From: Diacronema lutheri
Lineage: Eukaryota > Haptophyta > Pavlovophyceae > Pavlovales > Pavlovaceae
Assembly (NCBI GenBank): GCA_019448385.1
Contig: JAGTXO010000018.1
Location: 310,001-374,000 of the forward strand
Reading direction: 5' to 3'
Length of the DNA stretch: 64,000 bases
In this document: one piece after another, positions 43,227 to 54,298 of the stretch
Layout of the letters: each line of letters starts with the position of its first letter
How positions within the stretch are numbered: the first letter of the stretch is position 1
Position numbers and translations under genes: made by a program
Notes under the pieces: generated by a model
Told to the model about the DNA's origin: nothing
Seen by the model: only the letters and a program-made list of their open reading frames with translations
Databases searched by the model: none

Positions 43227-44697
43227 TTCGCCCTCCTCCGCGCGGATCGGTACGCGGCGCATGCCCACACGCGGCACGGACGGCGCCGCCGGCGCGGCAG
43301 GCGCAACTGGACCGGCGGCGTGCACCGCCGCCGCCGCCGCCTGCCGCTGCGGCGGCTGCGCGCGCAGCGGCCCTGCGGCGTGCAGCAGCTCGCAGACGGT
43401 GTGCACGCGCTGCACAGACGCCTTGTCACACCCGCCCTCCGCCTCGGCGTCGGCGGCGCCAAGCGCGTCGGCCTCGGCCTGCGCGCTCTGACGCTCGGCC
43501 TCCACCTCGCGCAGCTGCTTGCGCAGCTCCTTGACGTCCGCCTCCGCCGCGGTGCGCAGCGCGCTCGTCAAATCTGCCGTCGCGTCGTCATAACGGCCAA
43601 GCGCGGCATGCGCGGCCGCTCGGCGCATGTACGCCTTGAGGACGGTTGGGTGGATGGGCGAGTGGTCGAGACAGTCGTCGAGCCACTCGCAGATGTCGAG
43701 CGCCTTGGAGCAATCCTCCACTGCCGACAGGTAGTTGCCCACCTTGAGGTGCGCGAGCGCGCGGTTTGTGAAGAGCGCCTTGTCGCCCTTGTCGTGCTCG
43801 ATCGCAGCACTGTAGCGCGCGAGCGCCTCGGCAGGCTGGCCGGCGCGGAGCGCGAGGTTGCCGCGCTCGCGCTCCGCCGCCGACGCGACGCGCGCGGCGA
43901 CGCGCTTTGCCGTGCGCTCCTCCACGTCCTTGGCCATCGCGTCGAAGGCCGCCTGGTCCTGCACCTGCGGCCGCGTCTCGCCCTGCGCGCGCAAGCCAGG
44001 CGCGCGCGCGGCGCGGCGCGGCGCGGCGCGGCGCTTCGGCGCTCAGCCGCGCGCCGAAGCCACTCGACGCCGGCCGCGCCAGCCGCGCGCACGCGCCGGC
44101 CCAGCGCGCGCGCGCGCGCACCGTCCAGAGGTCCTCGTCCGGGTCATCCTCGAAAAGCTCCCAGCCGCGGTAGTCCATCGTGCGGGAGGGGTGGGTGCGC
44201 CTGTACTCCTCCCAGCGCTCGCGCCGGTTCTTGCGGTGGTAGTAATCGCGCTTGAGCTCCTCCACCTTGTCCTTGTGCACCTCGCGCAGCACCGCGTGGT
44301 CCTCGCGCTCGGCCTCGGCGCGCAGCCGATCCTCGATGCGCTGGCGCGCGCGCCCCTCGCGCCGCAGCCGGTCGGCGCGCTCCTCCTCGTCGATTCGGCG
44401 CTGGACGACGTCCGCGTCGAGCGGCGCGACCGTGCCGTCCTTGAGCCCGCTTATCGTCTGGCTCACGTGCTCGATCCGGGCGAGGAAGTCGTCAAAGTCC
44501 TCCTGCGCCGCGCACGCGCCGCCGGCGGATGGCGCGGCACGCGCGCGCGTGCGTGCGCGTCAGGCCAAGACCGAGCGGCAGCACAGCGCGACGGTCGCAC
44601 AACATGCGCGCGGGCGTGCGCGCCGCGCCACCCCGCGCGCGCGCGCGCGCGCGCGCACGTCCGTGCCTCCGGCCAGAGCGCCGACGCCGCCGGCCAT
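40889..44697 (-). CDS. TTC12: TTC12-like TPR–armadillo protein (dynein arm assembly)
   Basis: Five exons: 44697–44659, 44502–44122, 43982–41566, 41319–41214 and 41047–40889; about 1,033 aa. All donors are GTGCGC. The N-terminus MAGGVGALAGGTD joins EDFDDFLARIEHVSQTISGL, as in TTC12. Next come AFDAMAKDVEERTAKR and three TPRs (RERGNLALRAGQPAEALARY, FTNRALAHLKVGNYLSAVED, KAYMRRAAAHAALGRYDDA). An insertion with an EG-dipeptide run (about 43180–43250) precedes the ARM repeats (QRLAVEAVGNLSSAPRLRAL, VANAAAALHNLCADDD, NSALCVSELARDERS). It ends KIREQHGMQILMQYVKA, close to the human ending. Insertions make it longer than animal TTC12 (about 700 aa). The family acts in cytoplasmic assembly of axonemal dynein arms. 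Confidence 0.85.
41361..41374. repeat. Poly-G tract in a TTC12 intron
   Basis: The 14-G run lies within a G-rich zone (41346–41374). On the TTC12 coding strand it is a C-rich pyrimidine tract about 40 bp upstream of the exon-4 acceptor. Confidence 0.85.
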
Positions 44698-44785
44698 CTC
44701 GCGCCCGGCGCGCGCGTCTCGTGCAGCGGTTGCAACGTCCCAACGACAGTGAAACGGTTGGTCGGGGACCCATGCCGCGCGGACG
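44698..44785. promoter_or_regulatory. Divergent promoter between TTC12 and LRRIQ1-like genes
   Basis: About 88 bp separate the start codons of two predicted ciliary genes. It holds GGTTGCAAC (about 44729) and AACGGTT (about 44753). GTTGC...GCAAC halves overlap here, which is too short for a canonical RFX X-box. Shared regulation is plausible but inferred. Confidence 0.35.
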
Positions 44786-46744
44786 GTGAAGGCCGCGATG
44801 GACGAGCTTGACGAGGAGCTCGAGGCGCAGATCACGCGCGATCTCGCGGCGCTGGGTGACGCGACGGACGATACGTCCACGAGCGAGCCGCCGCATACGC
44901 CGCGCGCCGCCGCATTGTCGGACGACGAGTCGGAATGCAGCGCGGCCGAGCGCGTTCCGCGCGCCGCCGCCGGCGGGCTCGATGCGCTCGAGTCGCTCGC
45001 CTTGCTGCGCGCGAGCCTCGCGCGCGGCGACATGCTCCGCCAGGCGTTCGACGCCGAGCTTTCCGAGCTTGCCGGCGTGAGCGCCGCCGTCGCGCCGCTC
45101 GCGCTCATCGCGCGCGCGCCGACCGAGGGCGATGCGCCCGCTGCGGCTGACGGCGCGCCGGCCGCCGCCGACGGCGAGGCGCTGGCGGCGGCGGCGGCGG
45201 CGGCGGATGACGACACGACGTGGGCGGCAGCGCATCGCGAGCGCGCTGCGCTCGATCGAGCGCAGCGCGAGGCGACCGACGCGGCCGCCACCGAGCGCGC
45301 GCGCTCGCTCGAGAGCGCGCGGCTCGCCACCGAGCGCGAGGCCGCGCGTGCGGCCGCGGCCGAGAGCGCGGCGGTCGAGGCGCTCGCGGCGCAGGCGGCG
45401 CAGGCGGAGGTGCGACGGCGGGCGATCGAGGCGACGCGGCGCGCTGTCGCCGACGCCGCCTCCGCCGCCGCCGCCGCCGCCGCCGTCGAGGCGGAGCGGG
45501 CTGCCGCTGCCGCCGCTGACGGCGAGGCGCGCTGGGTGGCGGCGGAGGCGGAGGCGGCGCGGCGCGACGCTGCGCGGCTGGCACGCGCGGAGGCGCAGCG
45601 GCGCGAGCGCGAGGCGCTCGCGCACGAGCTCGCCGTCCAGCGCGAGGCCAAGCGCGCCGAGGGCGAGCGGCGTGCCGCTGAGGCTGAGGCGGCGCGTCGC
45701 GCGGCCGAGCGCGCGGCAGACGAGGCGCGCCGTCGGCGCGAGCGCGAAGCCACGGAGGAAGCCGCGCGCGCGCGCGCCGACGCGGAGGCGAGCGAGGCGG
45801 CGCGGCTCGCCGCGCTTGAGGCGACGGAGCGCCGCCGCCTTGGCGTCGCCGCAGCCGCCGAGGCCGCCGCCGCCGCCGCGGAGGAGCGCGCGGTCGACGA
45901 CGCGGCGGCCGCCGCGCTCGTTGCGGCGGCGGCAGCCGCCGCGCGGCCGCGCGCGCGCACGTCGCGCGCGCCGACGCTGCCGCCGGCCGTGATGGCGCTC
46001 GACACGGCGGCGGCGGTTGAGCCGGACGACGCCGTCGAGCCGCGCGCCTCGCCGCAGCTTGAGGCGCCGCCGGCCGCCCGCACGCCCGCGCGCGCGGCTG
46101 CCGGTGAAGCGCGCGCGCAGCCGGTGGCGCCGCCGGTCGAGGCCGCGGCCGAGGCTGTGGCTGAGGCCGCGACCGCCGCGGCCGCGGCCGCGGCCGCGGC
46201 CGCGGCCGTTCGCGCGAGCGCGCCGCACGCTGCGCGCGAGTTGCTGTGGAGCATGCTCGATGGACGCTGGGCCCGCGCACTCGGCGCGCGCGTCGTGCGC
46301 GCGCACGCTGCGTGGGCCGCCGCTCACGCGGCGGCTGGCGCCGACGTCGCCGACGCCGCCGACGCCATCGTCGACGCTTTCGCCGACACTGACGCCGAGG
46401 CGCCGGCCGCGCCGGAGCGCGCGCGGCACGAGGCATACGGCACGCGCGCGCACGCGCACGTGCGCGGCGCGCAGCCCAAGCCGCCCGCGCACGCACCTGC
46501 GCGCGAGCCGTTCTCGCGCGCCGCCCTCGGGCGCGCGCCCGCCGCGGCGGACGACGCGGCCGCCGCCGACGACGGCACGCGGCGCGCGCGGCCGGCCTCG
46601 CGCGGCGGCGGCGGCGCGCGCCGCGCCGGCGGCGAGGGCGACGAGGCGCGCGCAGCGCGCGCGCGCGCCGAGCCCCCGTCGGGCGATGACGGCGACGGCG
46701 GTGACGATGGCGAGGGCGGCGGCGAGGTCGGCGAGGGCGGCGAG

Positions 46745-46780
<36 letters not shown>

Positions 46781-49700
46781 AGCCTCTCGCTCGCGCTCGC
46801 GCTCGAGGGCGCGCAGCCGCGCGGCGCGCGCGGCGGCGCGGTGCGCGCAATCTTCGTTTCGATCGAGGAGCTGCGCAGCGCAAGGCTGCCCGCCGAGCTA
46901 CGCCGCGTGCGCGTGCTCGCGCTCGCCGTCAACGCGATCGGCCCGCGCCTCGCCGCCGCCGACTTTGCGCCGTCCGGCCGCTGGCTGCGCGAGCTGCGGC
47001 TGCGCGACAATCGGCTGAGCGGCGACGGAGGCCTCGGCGCGGCGCTTGCCGGTGCGCCGCTGCTCGAGCTCCTCGACGTTGACATGAACCGGCTGAGCAC
47101 GCTCGCTGGCCTCGCGCGCGCCGGTGGCGACGGCGGTGCGCGCGTCGGCTGCGCGCGGCTGCGCGCGCTCTCGGCCGCAGGCAACCTGATCGACTCGACG
47201 GCCGGGCTCGACGCGTGCGCGGCGCTCGAGAGCGTCGTGCTCTACCGCAACAAGCTCACGCGCCTCGGCCCCGAGCTCGGCGCCCTCCGCCGGCTGCGGC
47301 TACTCGATGTCGGGCGCAACGCGCTGCGCTCCTTCGACGGCGCGCTCTCGCGCTGCGCCTCGCTGCGCGTGCTCGTTGCGTACGAGAACGAGCTCGCCGA
47401 CGCGCAGCTCGCCGACGAGCTCGCCGCCGGTGCGCTCTGCTCCGAGCTATGGCTGTCAGGCAACAGGCTGCGCTCGCTCGGCGGCGCGCTTGGCGGCGCG
47501 CTCGGCGGCGGCTGGTGCGCCCTGCACGTCCTCACGGTCGACGTGAGCGACAATGCGCTCTCGCAGCTCGACGCGCTGTGCGTTTGCCTCAACCTGCGCA
47601 CGCTCAACGCCGCGTTCAACCGCGTCGATGCCCTCGGCGCGCTCGCGCCGCTCAGCGCGTGCGCCAAGCTGCGCGCAATGCAGCTCAACGACAACCCGAT
47701 CGCCTCGTCGCGACACTACACGCACCTTCTCGTCCTGCTGCTGCCTGCGCTCGCCGAGCTTGATGGCGAGCCGCTGCCCGCGACAGCGCACGACGAGGCC
47801 GCGCGCGCACTACTGCTCCCCGACGCCGCGCTCGTGTCGCGCGTGCGCGCGGCCGGCGCCGCGGCGGGCGCGCCGCCGAGCGCGCAGCCGGCGGTTGCGC
47901 TCGCCGCGGCGCTCGCCGCCGCGGACGGCGGCGGCGATGGCGGCGGCGGCGGCGGCGGCAACGACGGGATCGCAGCTGCACAGCTGCGCACCGCGCGCGG
48001 CCTCGCGGCGCTGTGTGATGTGCAGGCCGCCGAGCGCGCGCAGCTCAGCGGCGCGCACCGGCGCTGCGCCAACCGCCTGCAAAAGAGCGTGGCCGAGCTT
48101 TCGGCCGCGCGCGCGCGCCACGACGCCGAGGCGCGCGCGCTCGGTGCGCGCCACGCGCTCGAGCTGGCGGCGGCCGCGCCGGCGCAGTCGTTCGCGTCCA
48201 CGTGGGCGGCGGCGGCCGCCGCCGCCGACGCCGCCGACGCGCCGCGTCCACCGCCGCTGCCCGCCGGCGCCGAGGCGCGTGCGCTCGGCAGCGGCGCGCA
48301 TGCGTTCGCCGACGGCGCGGCGGCGGAAGCGCGCGCTGCCGCGACGATCTCGCGCGCGGCGCGGCCGGCGCTCGCGCGCGCGCGGCTGCGCCGCGCCGCC
48401 GCTGCGCGCCGCGCCGCGCGGCGGCTCCAGGCGCGCGCACGCGGCCGCGCCGTCCGTGCGCGCACCGCTGCCGCCATCAGCGCACTCTCGGCGGCGCGCG
48501 CCGAGCGGCGGCGCGCGCTCGGCCGGCGCGCGGTCGCGATCCAGGCGGCGTGGCGCGGCGTCCGTTTGCGCCGCCGCATGGCCGCTGCGCTCGCGCGCGC
48601 GCGACGTCCTTGGGACGAGGGCGCCGACGACTTCGACTACGACGCCGCTATTGAAATTGACGATGGGTGGCTCGAGCGCAACGAGGCGTCGGAGGGTCTC
48701 GTCGCCATCGTGCGCGCAGGCGGCGCGCTCGAGCCGCCGGGCGCGTGGCCGCACGTGGGTACGCACACGACGTCGCACACCAGCTCGCCCTCGCCGTACA
48801 AGCCGGCCGCGCTCGGCGTGCGCGGCTGGCCTGCCGCACCGCAGCCGCAGCCGCAGCCGCTCGGCCCGGCCAACGGCGCGTGCGCGCCCTCGGCGTCGAT
48901 TGGCGCTGCCGTCGCGCTCAACGCGCCGCTCCGCGCGGGCGCGCGCGCGCCGCTCGCCGCGTGGGCCACGCCGCCGACGAGCGCGGGCAGCGGCGGGGCC
49001 GCGCGCCCCTACGCGGCAGTGTGGGCGGCGGGCGGCGTGGGCGTGGGCGAGCCGAGCGGCGGCGTCTCTGACGGCGGCTGGACGCAGCGTGACGACGGTG
49101 ACGACGACGACGACAACGATGGCGGCGACGGCGACGGCGACGGCGACGGCGGTGGCGGCGCAGATGGCAGCGAGCTCTCGTGGGCGCTCGCCGCGCGCGC
49201 ACAGACCGGCACACAGCGCCGCGCGCCCGCTGCCGGCAGCGCAGGCGTGCTCAGCACCGACGAGCGCGTGCTCGCCGCGCTCGCGCGCAAGCGACGGCGC
49301 GACGCCAAGCTTCGAAAGGCAGCCGCGGAGCGCGCGCGCGCGAGCGCGGGCATTGCGGCGCGCAGCGCGGCTGGCGCAGCGTTGCACGCGGCTGGCCCGC
49401 CGCGGCCTGCGCCGCCTGCGCGCTCGAGCTCCGTCGACGCGGTGGGCACCGGCGCGGCACGTGGCGCGCCGCCGCGCGCGACACTGAGCGGCGCGCTGCT
49501 CCCGCCGCGCGCGCAGTGCGCCGGCGGCGCCGGCGGCTGCGCGGGCTACCCTGCCTCTGCGACCGACCATGGCTGCTTTGGCGGCGGCGCTGGCGCGCAC
49601 GCGAGCGCGCAGCCCGCTCTGAGCCCCACGGCGCACTTCACGCGCGCGGCCGTCGTCGCACCCGCCGGGCTCGCCGGCGCGGCGCGCCTCCTCGGTGCGT

Positions 49701-49939
49701 CGGCGCGCGCCGCTCTCGGATGCGTTCAGCTGCCGCTGCATGCCGTCAGCGTCGGTGGTGACAACGTGCCGCTCGGTGGCGCCGGGGCCGGCGCGACGCA
49801 CGGCCTGGGGGCGTCGCAGTGGACGACGCGCGTCGAGCACCGCCCGTCGCCGCCCCCTCAACTGCCACCGGTCGGCCGGGGCAGCGGCGACGCGGCGCTG
49901 CGCCGAGCAAGCGCGCCTGGCGCGCGCTCGGCATTCTAG
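44786..49939 (+). CDS. LRRIQ1: LRRIQ1-like protein: acidic/coiled N-terminus, leucine-rich repeats, IQ motifs
   Basis: A single open frame encodes 1,717 aa (start MKAAMDELDEELEAQITRDL). The N-terminal third is Ala/Glu/Arg-rich coiled coil, like the charged N-terminus of LRRIQ1. Leucine-rich repeats occupy about 46840–47780 (RLRALSAAGNLIDSTAGLDA, RLRLLDVGRNALRSFDGALS, LRTLNAAFNRVDALGALAPL) and end with a cap-like PALAELDGEPL. IQ-type calmodulin-binding helices follow (AARRLQARARGRAVRART, RAVAIQAAWRGVRLRRRM). The acidic DDFDYDAAIEIDDGWLERNE is also reminiscent of the family. The C-terminal ~400 residues are low complexity. No introns are needed. LRRIQ1 is known mainly from ciliated animals and protists; a role in cilia is inferred. 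It ends 34 bp from the convergent neighbour. Confidence 0.7.
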
Positions 49940-49973
49940 GCCAGGACAATTCGCCCTTCAGTCGTCAGCGTCG

Positions 49974-52271
49974 TCATTTCTGCGACGTCGCGCTGCTCGC
50001 GTACCACGGACGGGGGGTGGCTTGTGCTGGAGCGCGCCCGGGAGCGACTGGAGCGACGCGGCCGTCGCGCTGCGCACGGTCAGGCGCGCTGATCCGCCCG
50101 TCCAGCTGGCGCGCGGCGGCCGGCATGAGCGTCATGCGCACCCACTCGTTGAACGCGGCGATGCCGCCACCGCCACCCTCGATCACCGCGAGCAGCCGCA
50201 TTTGGTCGAGCGGGTCGGTCGTAACGACATGGCGCACGTCAAACGCGTCAACGCACGTGCGGCCATTGGCGGGCAGCGCGCGCTGGTGCGTGGTGGACGC
50301 GTCAGACCCTACGCCGGCGTGCGTGCCGACGTGCACAAAGACGATCTGCTCGAGCGAGCCGCCCATCTGGTTGAAGATGTACAGCTCGAGTACACACCTA
50401 CGCACCGCATCGCCGCGACCGCCGCCGCCCGCCCGCGCGCCCGTCAACAGTGGGCGCGTAGGGTCTGTCGCGCGGCGCGCGCACGCGCGCGGCGCGCGCG
50501 TGGCGGCGCGCGCGGCGGCGCGCGCCAGAGCCGCGCAAAGTAGGTGGGGCCGGTGAGCGCGAGCAGGCTCTTGCAGCCGGCGAGGTAGACGGGCAGCGAC
50601 GGCAGCTGCGCGCCTATGTTCGCCTGGTCGATGCACACCGCGTCGAGCCAGACGGTCGGCTCGCGGCCGTGCGCGTCGACAAAGCTCGCCCGCCACGCGC
50701 GCAACGCGTCGAGCTTGCTCTGTGCATCGTCGTGCCAGCTGCCGCGCCGAGCGAGCGCGCGCACGCGCGCCAGCGGCGTCAGCGGGCGCGCAGAAGCGGC
50801 GTCAGCGGGCGCGCAGAAGCGGCGGCAGCGGGCGCACAGAAGCGGCGGCAGCGGGCGCACGCGAACGCGCAGAGGCGCGCGCGCGCTTCGCGCCGCGCGC
50901 GCCGACGCGCGCACGAGTGCGAGATGAACGCATCGACGCCGCCGAGCGGCGCAGGCGACGAGGTCGCGAACCGCTGCTGCTGCCTGAGCGCGCGCCCCGA
51001 CGTGTCCGCACAGCCTGCACCGCCGCCGTACGGCGGCGGCTCGCGCGCGAGCGCAAGCTCCGAGTCGTCAGAACTCCTCCGCGCGCGCGCAGGCTCAAGC
51101 GCGGCCATGCTGCGCTGCTTGAGCGACGTGTCGCTGCCGGCCTCGCCCTCCGACCGATCGGACCGACGCATTGGCGAAACAAGCGCGCTGCCCCACGATG
51201 GTCTGTGGCTCCCGCGCGCGCTCGACACGCGCGACCACGACGAGAAGATGGACTGCCGCGCGCGCCGCGGCGGTGCGATTAGCGGCTTGAAGTGCTCGAG
51301 CGTGAGCGCGCTCGCCGGCACCGCGCGGAACGTGGCCCGCGCAAGAGCGAGCACCTCGTCGGGCGGCAGCCCGCCGAGCAGCTCGGAGATGCCCGCCGCC
51401 GCCGAGACGCCCTCGCCGACGCGCACGAGCGTCTCCTGCATCTGCGAGCGAGCCGGGTCGCGGGTTGCGGGCGCACACGCGGCGGCGGGCGCGCGCGAGG
51501 CGCTCGGCGACGCGCGCGGGGGCGGCCGCGCGCGCGCGCGTACGCGCGCACCGATGTGCGCAGCGGCTCCCAGAATGAAGAGCAGCCGAGCGCGAAGACG
51601 AGCAGCGCGAGGAAGCCGAGCGATGGGCCGTCCGCCGCCTCCCACGTCACGGACGTCTGCGAGTCGAGGGCCATCACCGCGCAGAGCGCGTACGCGCCCG
51701 AGCAGAGGACGAACAGGACGCCGTAGCCGCGCCACAGCCGCGCCATCACGCGGCGCGGCGGCGTGCCGCACATCAACTCGTCGACGAGCGCGTGGGCGAA
51801 AATGGCGAAGGCAAGCACGCCCACGACGATAAGCGCCGAGTCGGCCACGATGCCGAGCTTGACGGCAGTGGCCGCCCCCGACCAGTGCCCGTCGCGCGCG
51901 TGCGCCGCTACGCGCATCGCGAGGTGCGTGACGCCGGCGGCGCAGAGGAGGGCAAAGTATGCGAACGTAATGCGCACGCCACGTCGGTCCTGCGGGCGGA
52001 GCGCGAGCGCGGCCGTCCACAGCCCAAAGTGGACAAGGGCCATGCCGAGCACGGCCCACCATCGCGCCGCGCCGCGCGCGAACGAGTGCAGTGCGAGGAA
52101 AACTGCGCCGACGATCGTGCTCGCAATGCCGCCGATGAGCGGCGGCAACTGCACGAGCCAACGACGACGCCGACCCTCGGCGCGCAGCCTCGCCACGCGC
52201 CCCAGAATATTCGATGTTTCCGCACCGGCGGGGCTCCCGCGCCTCCCCGACATCCTTGCCGGAAGAGACAT
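49974..52271 (-). CDS. Multipass membrane protein with C-terminal FISHSW (TIR/HET-like) domain
   Basis: Exons are 52271–51552, 51441–50915, 50738–50526 and 50397–49974 (about 627 aa). The third intron has a GC donor (CTCTG|GCGCGC); its splice restores FARLW-CVLELYIFNQMGG. Exon 1 encodes about seven hydrophobic helices after a short basic N-terminus. Exon 2 adds a cytosolic linker with helical LLGGLPPDEVLALARATF and ends GGVDAFISHS, joined to WHDDAQSKLDALRAWRASF. The domain continues TVWLDAVCIDQANIGAQLPS and LPVYLAGCKSLLALTGPTYF. FISHS-W, the CIDQ block and the final LW-C-LE pattern recall TIR-like or HET-type domains found in many protists and fungi. NADase or signalling activity is possible but unproven. 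Confidence 0.75.
50772..50859. repeat. 23-bp minisatellite, about four copies, in an intron
   Basis: Units of the form AGCGGCGTCAGCGGGCGCGC plus AGA repeat at 23-bp steps in the intron between exons 2 and 3 of the FISHSW-domain gene. The third and fourth copies vary (GGC for GTC, CAC for CGC). Confidence 0.8.
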
Positions 52272-52436
52272 GACGGTGTGTGGCCACTTTCTCAAAAGGC
52301 CTTTTGAGATTTCGAAGGTGCGCAGGTCATCGCAATCGCATAATAATGATAAGGTGGGAATACCCATACTTATGGAGAAATCAGGATTTCATTATTGTGA
52401 TTACTTTTGCCGCCGCCGAATTGACGGCTCAGCCTG
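52272..52436. promoter_or_regulatory. AT-rich upstream region of the FISHSW-domain gene
   Basis: This 165-bp gap also holds the 3' flank of the RING gene. It includes an unusually AT-rich stretch (about 52328–52408), which is a likely promoter for the membrane protein. No known element is identified. Confidence 0.35.
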
Positions 52437-54218
52437 TCAGCCAACATGAGAGCCGGGCGCGCGCGGCGCGCAGCCGGCGCTGCGTCGCGCGACGCGGTCG
52501 GCGCAGCGCGCAAACGACGCGCCGAGCTCGGCGGCGTCGGGCGGCGGCGCGGCCGCGTCGAGCGCGTCCGGGTCGGTCGGCGGCCGGCGGAGCCGGATGT
52601 CCGGCTGGCGGAGCTGCTGCCGCGCGGCGGCGCCGTGCGGCGTCGACGTCGGCGCGCGGCACGTCGGGCACGTGTGGTGCTGCTCAAGCCAAGCCGAGAG
52701 GCACACCGAGTGGAAGATGTGCCCGCAGCCGAGCCGCCGCGCGCAGCACGGCGGCGACGCGCAGCCGTGGCGCGCGTCCGCGTCGGCCGCGCCGGCGGGC
52801 AGCAGCGCGTCGAGGCAGACGGCGCAGTGGTCGTCGAAAGAGGAGAGGTCCTCGGCCGTCGCGACCGGGCAGCGCCGCAGCTCCGCAGCGCGCGCGACGT
52901 AGGCTAGATGCTCGCGCAGCCGGCGTGCGAGCGCACACGCCTCCGCGTACGCGCTCGCAATGAGGAACACGTCGAGCATCGTGCCGGCGAGGCCATTGAT
53001 GAGCCACGTGTGCGCGTGCTGCGCGATCGCGCAGAGCGCGCCGATCGTGTCGTGCGCGAGCGTGACGCGGTAGCGCAGCTCGTGCGCCGCCTCCCAATCG
53101 CGCACGCACAGCGCGCGGTGATGGCCGACGCACGCGAGCGCGTCAAGTGCGAGCAGCGCGCATTCGGAGCCGAGCAGGGCGAGCGTGCGCGCGCTTGCGC
53201 CGGCGGTGAGGCAGAAGACGAGCGCAACGCCCAGCCAGAAGAGCGCCGAGCCCACCAGCACATGCGCCAGCCCGCCGAGCCGCGACGCGCGCCGGCGGCC
53301 GTCGGGCCGCGACGCGCAGCCGGTGAGGCGCAATCCAACGAGGCGCGCGAGGACGCGGAGGAAGCCCATGAGCGAGAACCACGAGAGCCACATGACCGCC
53401 TCGAGCATGTCCGGGTCGAGCACCGCGAGCAGCACCACCTTGGCCGCGACGAAGGACGCCGCGCGCTCGCAGACGGCGCTGCGCTCGGTCGCGCCGAGCC
53501 GGCTCTCAAAGACGTGCGCGTGCAGCGCCTTAAAGCACGAGTAGAGCAGGCTGTATCCAAGGTTGACGAGGAGGACGAGGCCGCCGCGCGACGAGAACAT
53601 CGTCTCCGCCGGTTCGAGCTGCGGCACCAGTCGTGCGCCGCCGCCGCCGCCCAGCGCGCCGCCGCCCAGCGCGCCGCCGCCTAGCGCGCCGCCGCGGTTC
53701 GCACCGGCGCTGGCGCCGTCCGCGTGGCGGTGGAGGGCGTGCTGCATAAAAGAGATGTAGAGAAATGAGGTGAGCGCCACGATGTTGATCAGCGCGAACA
53801 CGCCCGCACGCGAGCGCGCGAGCGCCGTGAGCGGGTCAAGCAGCGACGGGCGCGAGACCGCCCCGAGCGCCGCTGAGTCGGGCACGTGCGCGTGCAGGCA
53901 CGAGAAGGCGCATGCGCCGTAGATGGCGAGGCCGAGAAGGGAGCATGCCGCGCCGTACTCCGCGCGCAGCAGCAGCAGGAAGAAGACCGCGTACACGCCC
54001 ACGCTCGCCGGCACGAGCGACGGGCCGGCGAGCGCGACGTGCGACCGCACGAGCGCCCACACGCCGCGTGCACCGCGCGCCTTGGCGGCGGTGGCGATGG
54101 CGGCAGCGGCGCGGCAGTGAAGCCCACGCAGTCCGCCGAGCGCCGCCGCCGGCGCAGGCCCGCCCTCCACCCCATCGCCCCGCCCGCCCGCCGCCGCATT
54201 GTTTGCCTCCCGCAGCAT
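52437..54218 (-). CDS. Multipass RING-H2 E3 ubiquitin ligase (HRD1/gp78-like)
   Basis: A single exon encodes 593 aa from the ATG at 54218 (MLREANNAAAGG). The frame is open slightly upstream, but this start leaves a gap to the divergent gene. At least six to eight hydrophobic helices span residues ~60–470 (VGVYAVFFLLLLRAEYG, FALINIVALTSFLYISFM, LVLLVNLGYSLLYSCF, VLVGSALFWLGVALVFCL). A RING-H2 domain follows: CAVCLDALLPAG, then RRLGCGHIFHSVCLSAWLEQ and CPTCR, with an insert (HGCASPPCCA) in the first loop. The tail is Ala/Arg/Pro-rich, and no CUE domain is seen, unlike gp78/AMFR. The architecture suggests ER-associated degradation, but the exact orthology is unsettled. Confidence 0.85.
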   Translation of the reverse strand: MLREANNAAAGGRGDGVEGGPAPAAALGGLRGLHCRAAAAIATAAKARGARGVWALVRSHVALAGPSLVPASVGVYAVFFLLLLRAEYGAACSLLGLAIYGACAFSCLHAHVPDSAALGAVSRPSLLDPLTALARSRAGVFALINIVALTSFLYISFMQHALHRHADGASAGANRGGALGGGALGGGALGGGGGARLVPQLEPAETMFSSRGGLVLLVNLGYSLLYSCFKALHAHVFESRLGATERSAVCERAASFVAAKVVLLAVLDPDMLEAVMWLSWFSLMGFLRVLARLVGLRLTGCASRPDGRRRASRLGGLAHVLVGSALFWLGVALVFCLTAGASARTLALLGSECALLALDALACVGHHRALCVRDWEAAHELRYRVTLAHDTIGALCAIAQHAHTWLINGLAGTMLDVFLIASAYAEACALARRLREHLAYVARAAELRRCPVATAEDLSSFDDHCAVCLDALLPAGAADADARHGCASPPCCARRLGCGHIFHSVCLSAWLEQHHTCPTCRAPTSTPHGAAARQQLRQPDIRLRRPPTDPDALDAAAPPPDAAELGASFARCADRVARRSAGCAPRAPGSHVG

Positions 54219-54298
54219 TTTTGAGCGTCTTCCTCCTCTTGCACAGCACACTTTTCGAGAATGATCTCGCCATTTGAGTGACGAATTATTACGGATCG
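54219..54298. promoter_or_regulatory. Divergent promoter, 80 bp
   Basis: This gap separates the RING-H2 gene and the adenylate kinase–Nudix gene. It is relatively AT-rich (GAATTATTACGG near 54282). No specific site is identified. Confidence 0.35.

Noticed and set aside
44725-44740. RFX X-box in the TTC12/LRRIQ1 gap
   Set aside because: GGTTGCAAC only has overlapping half-sites; the canonical 14-mer spacing is not met.
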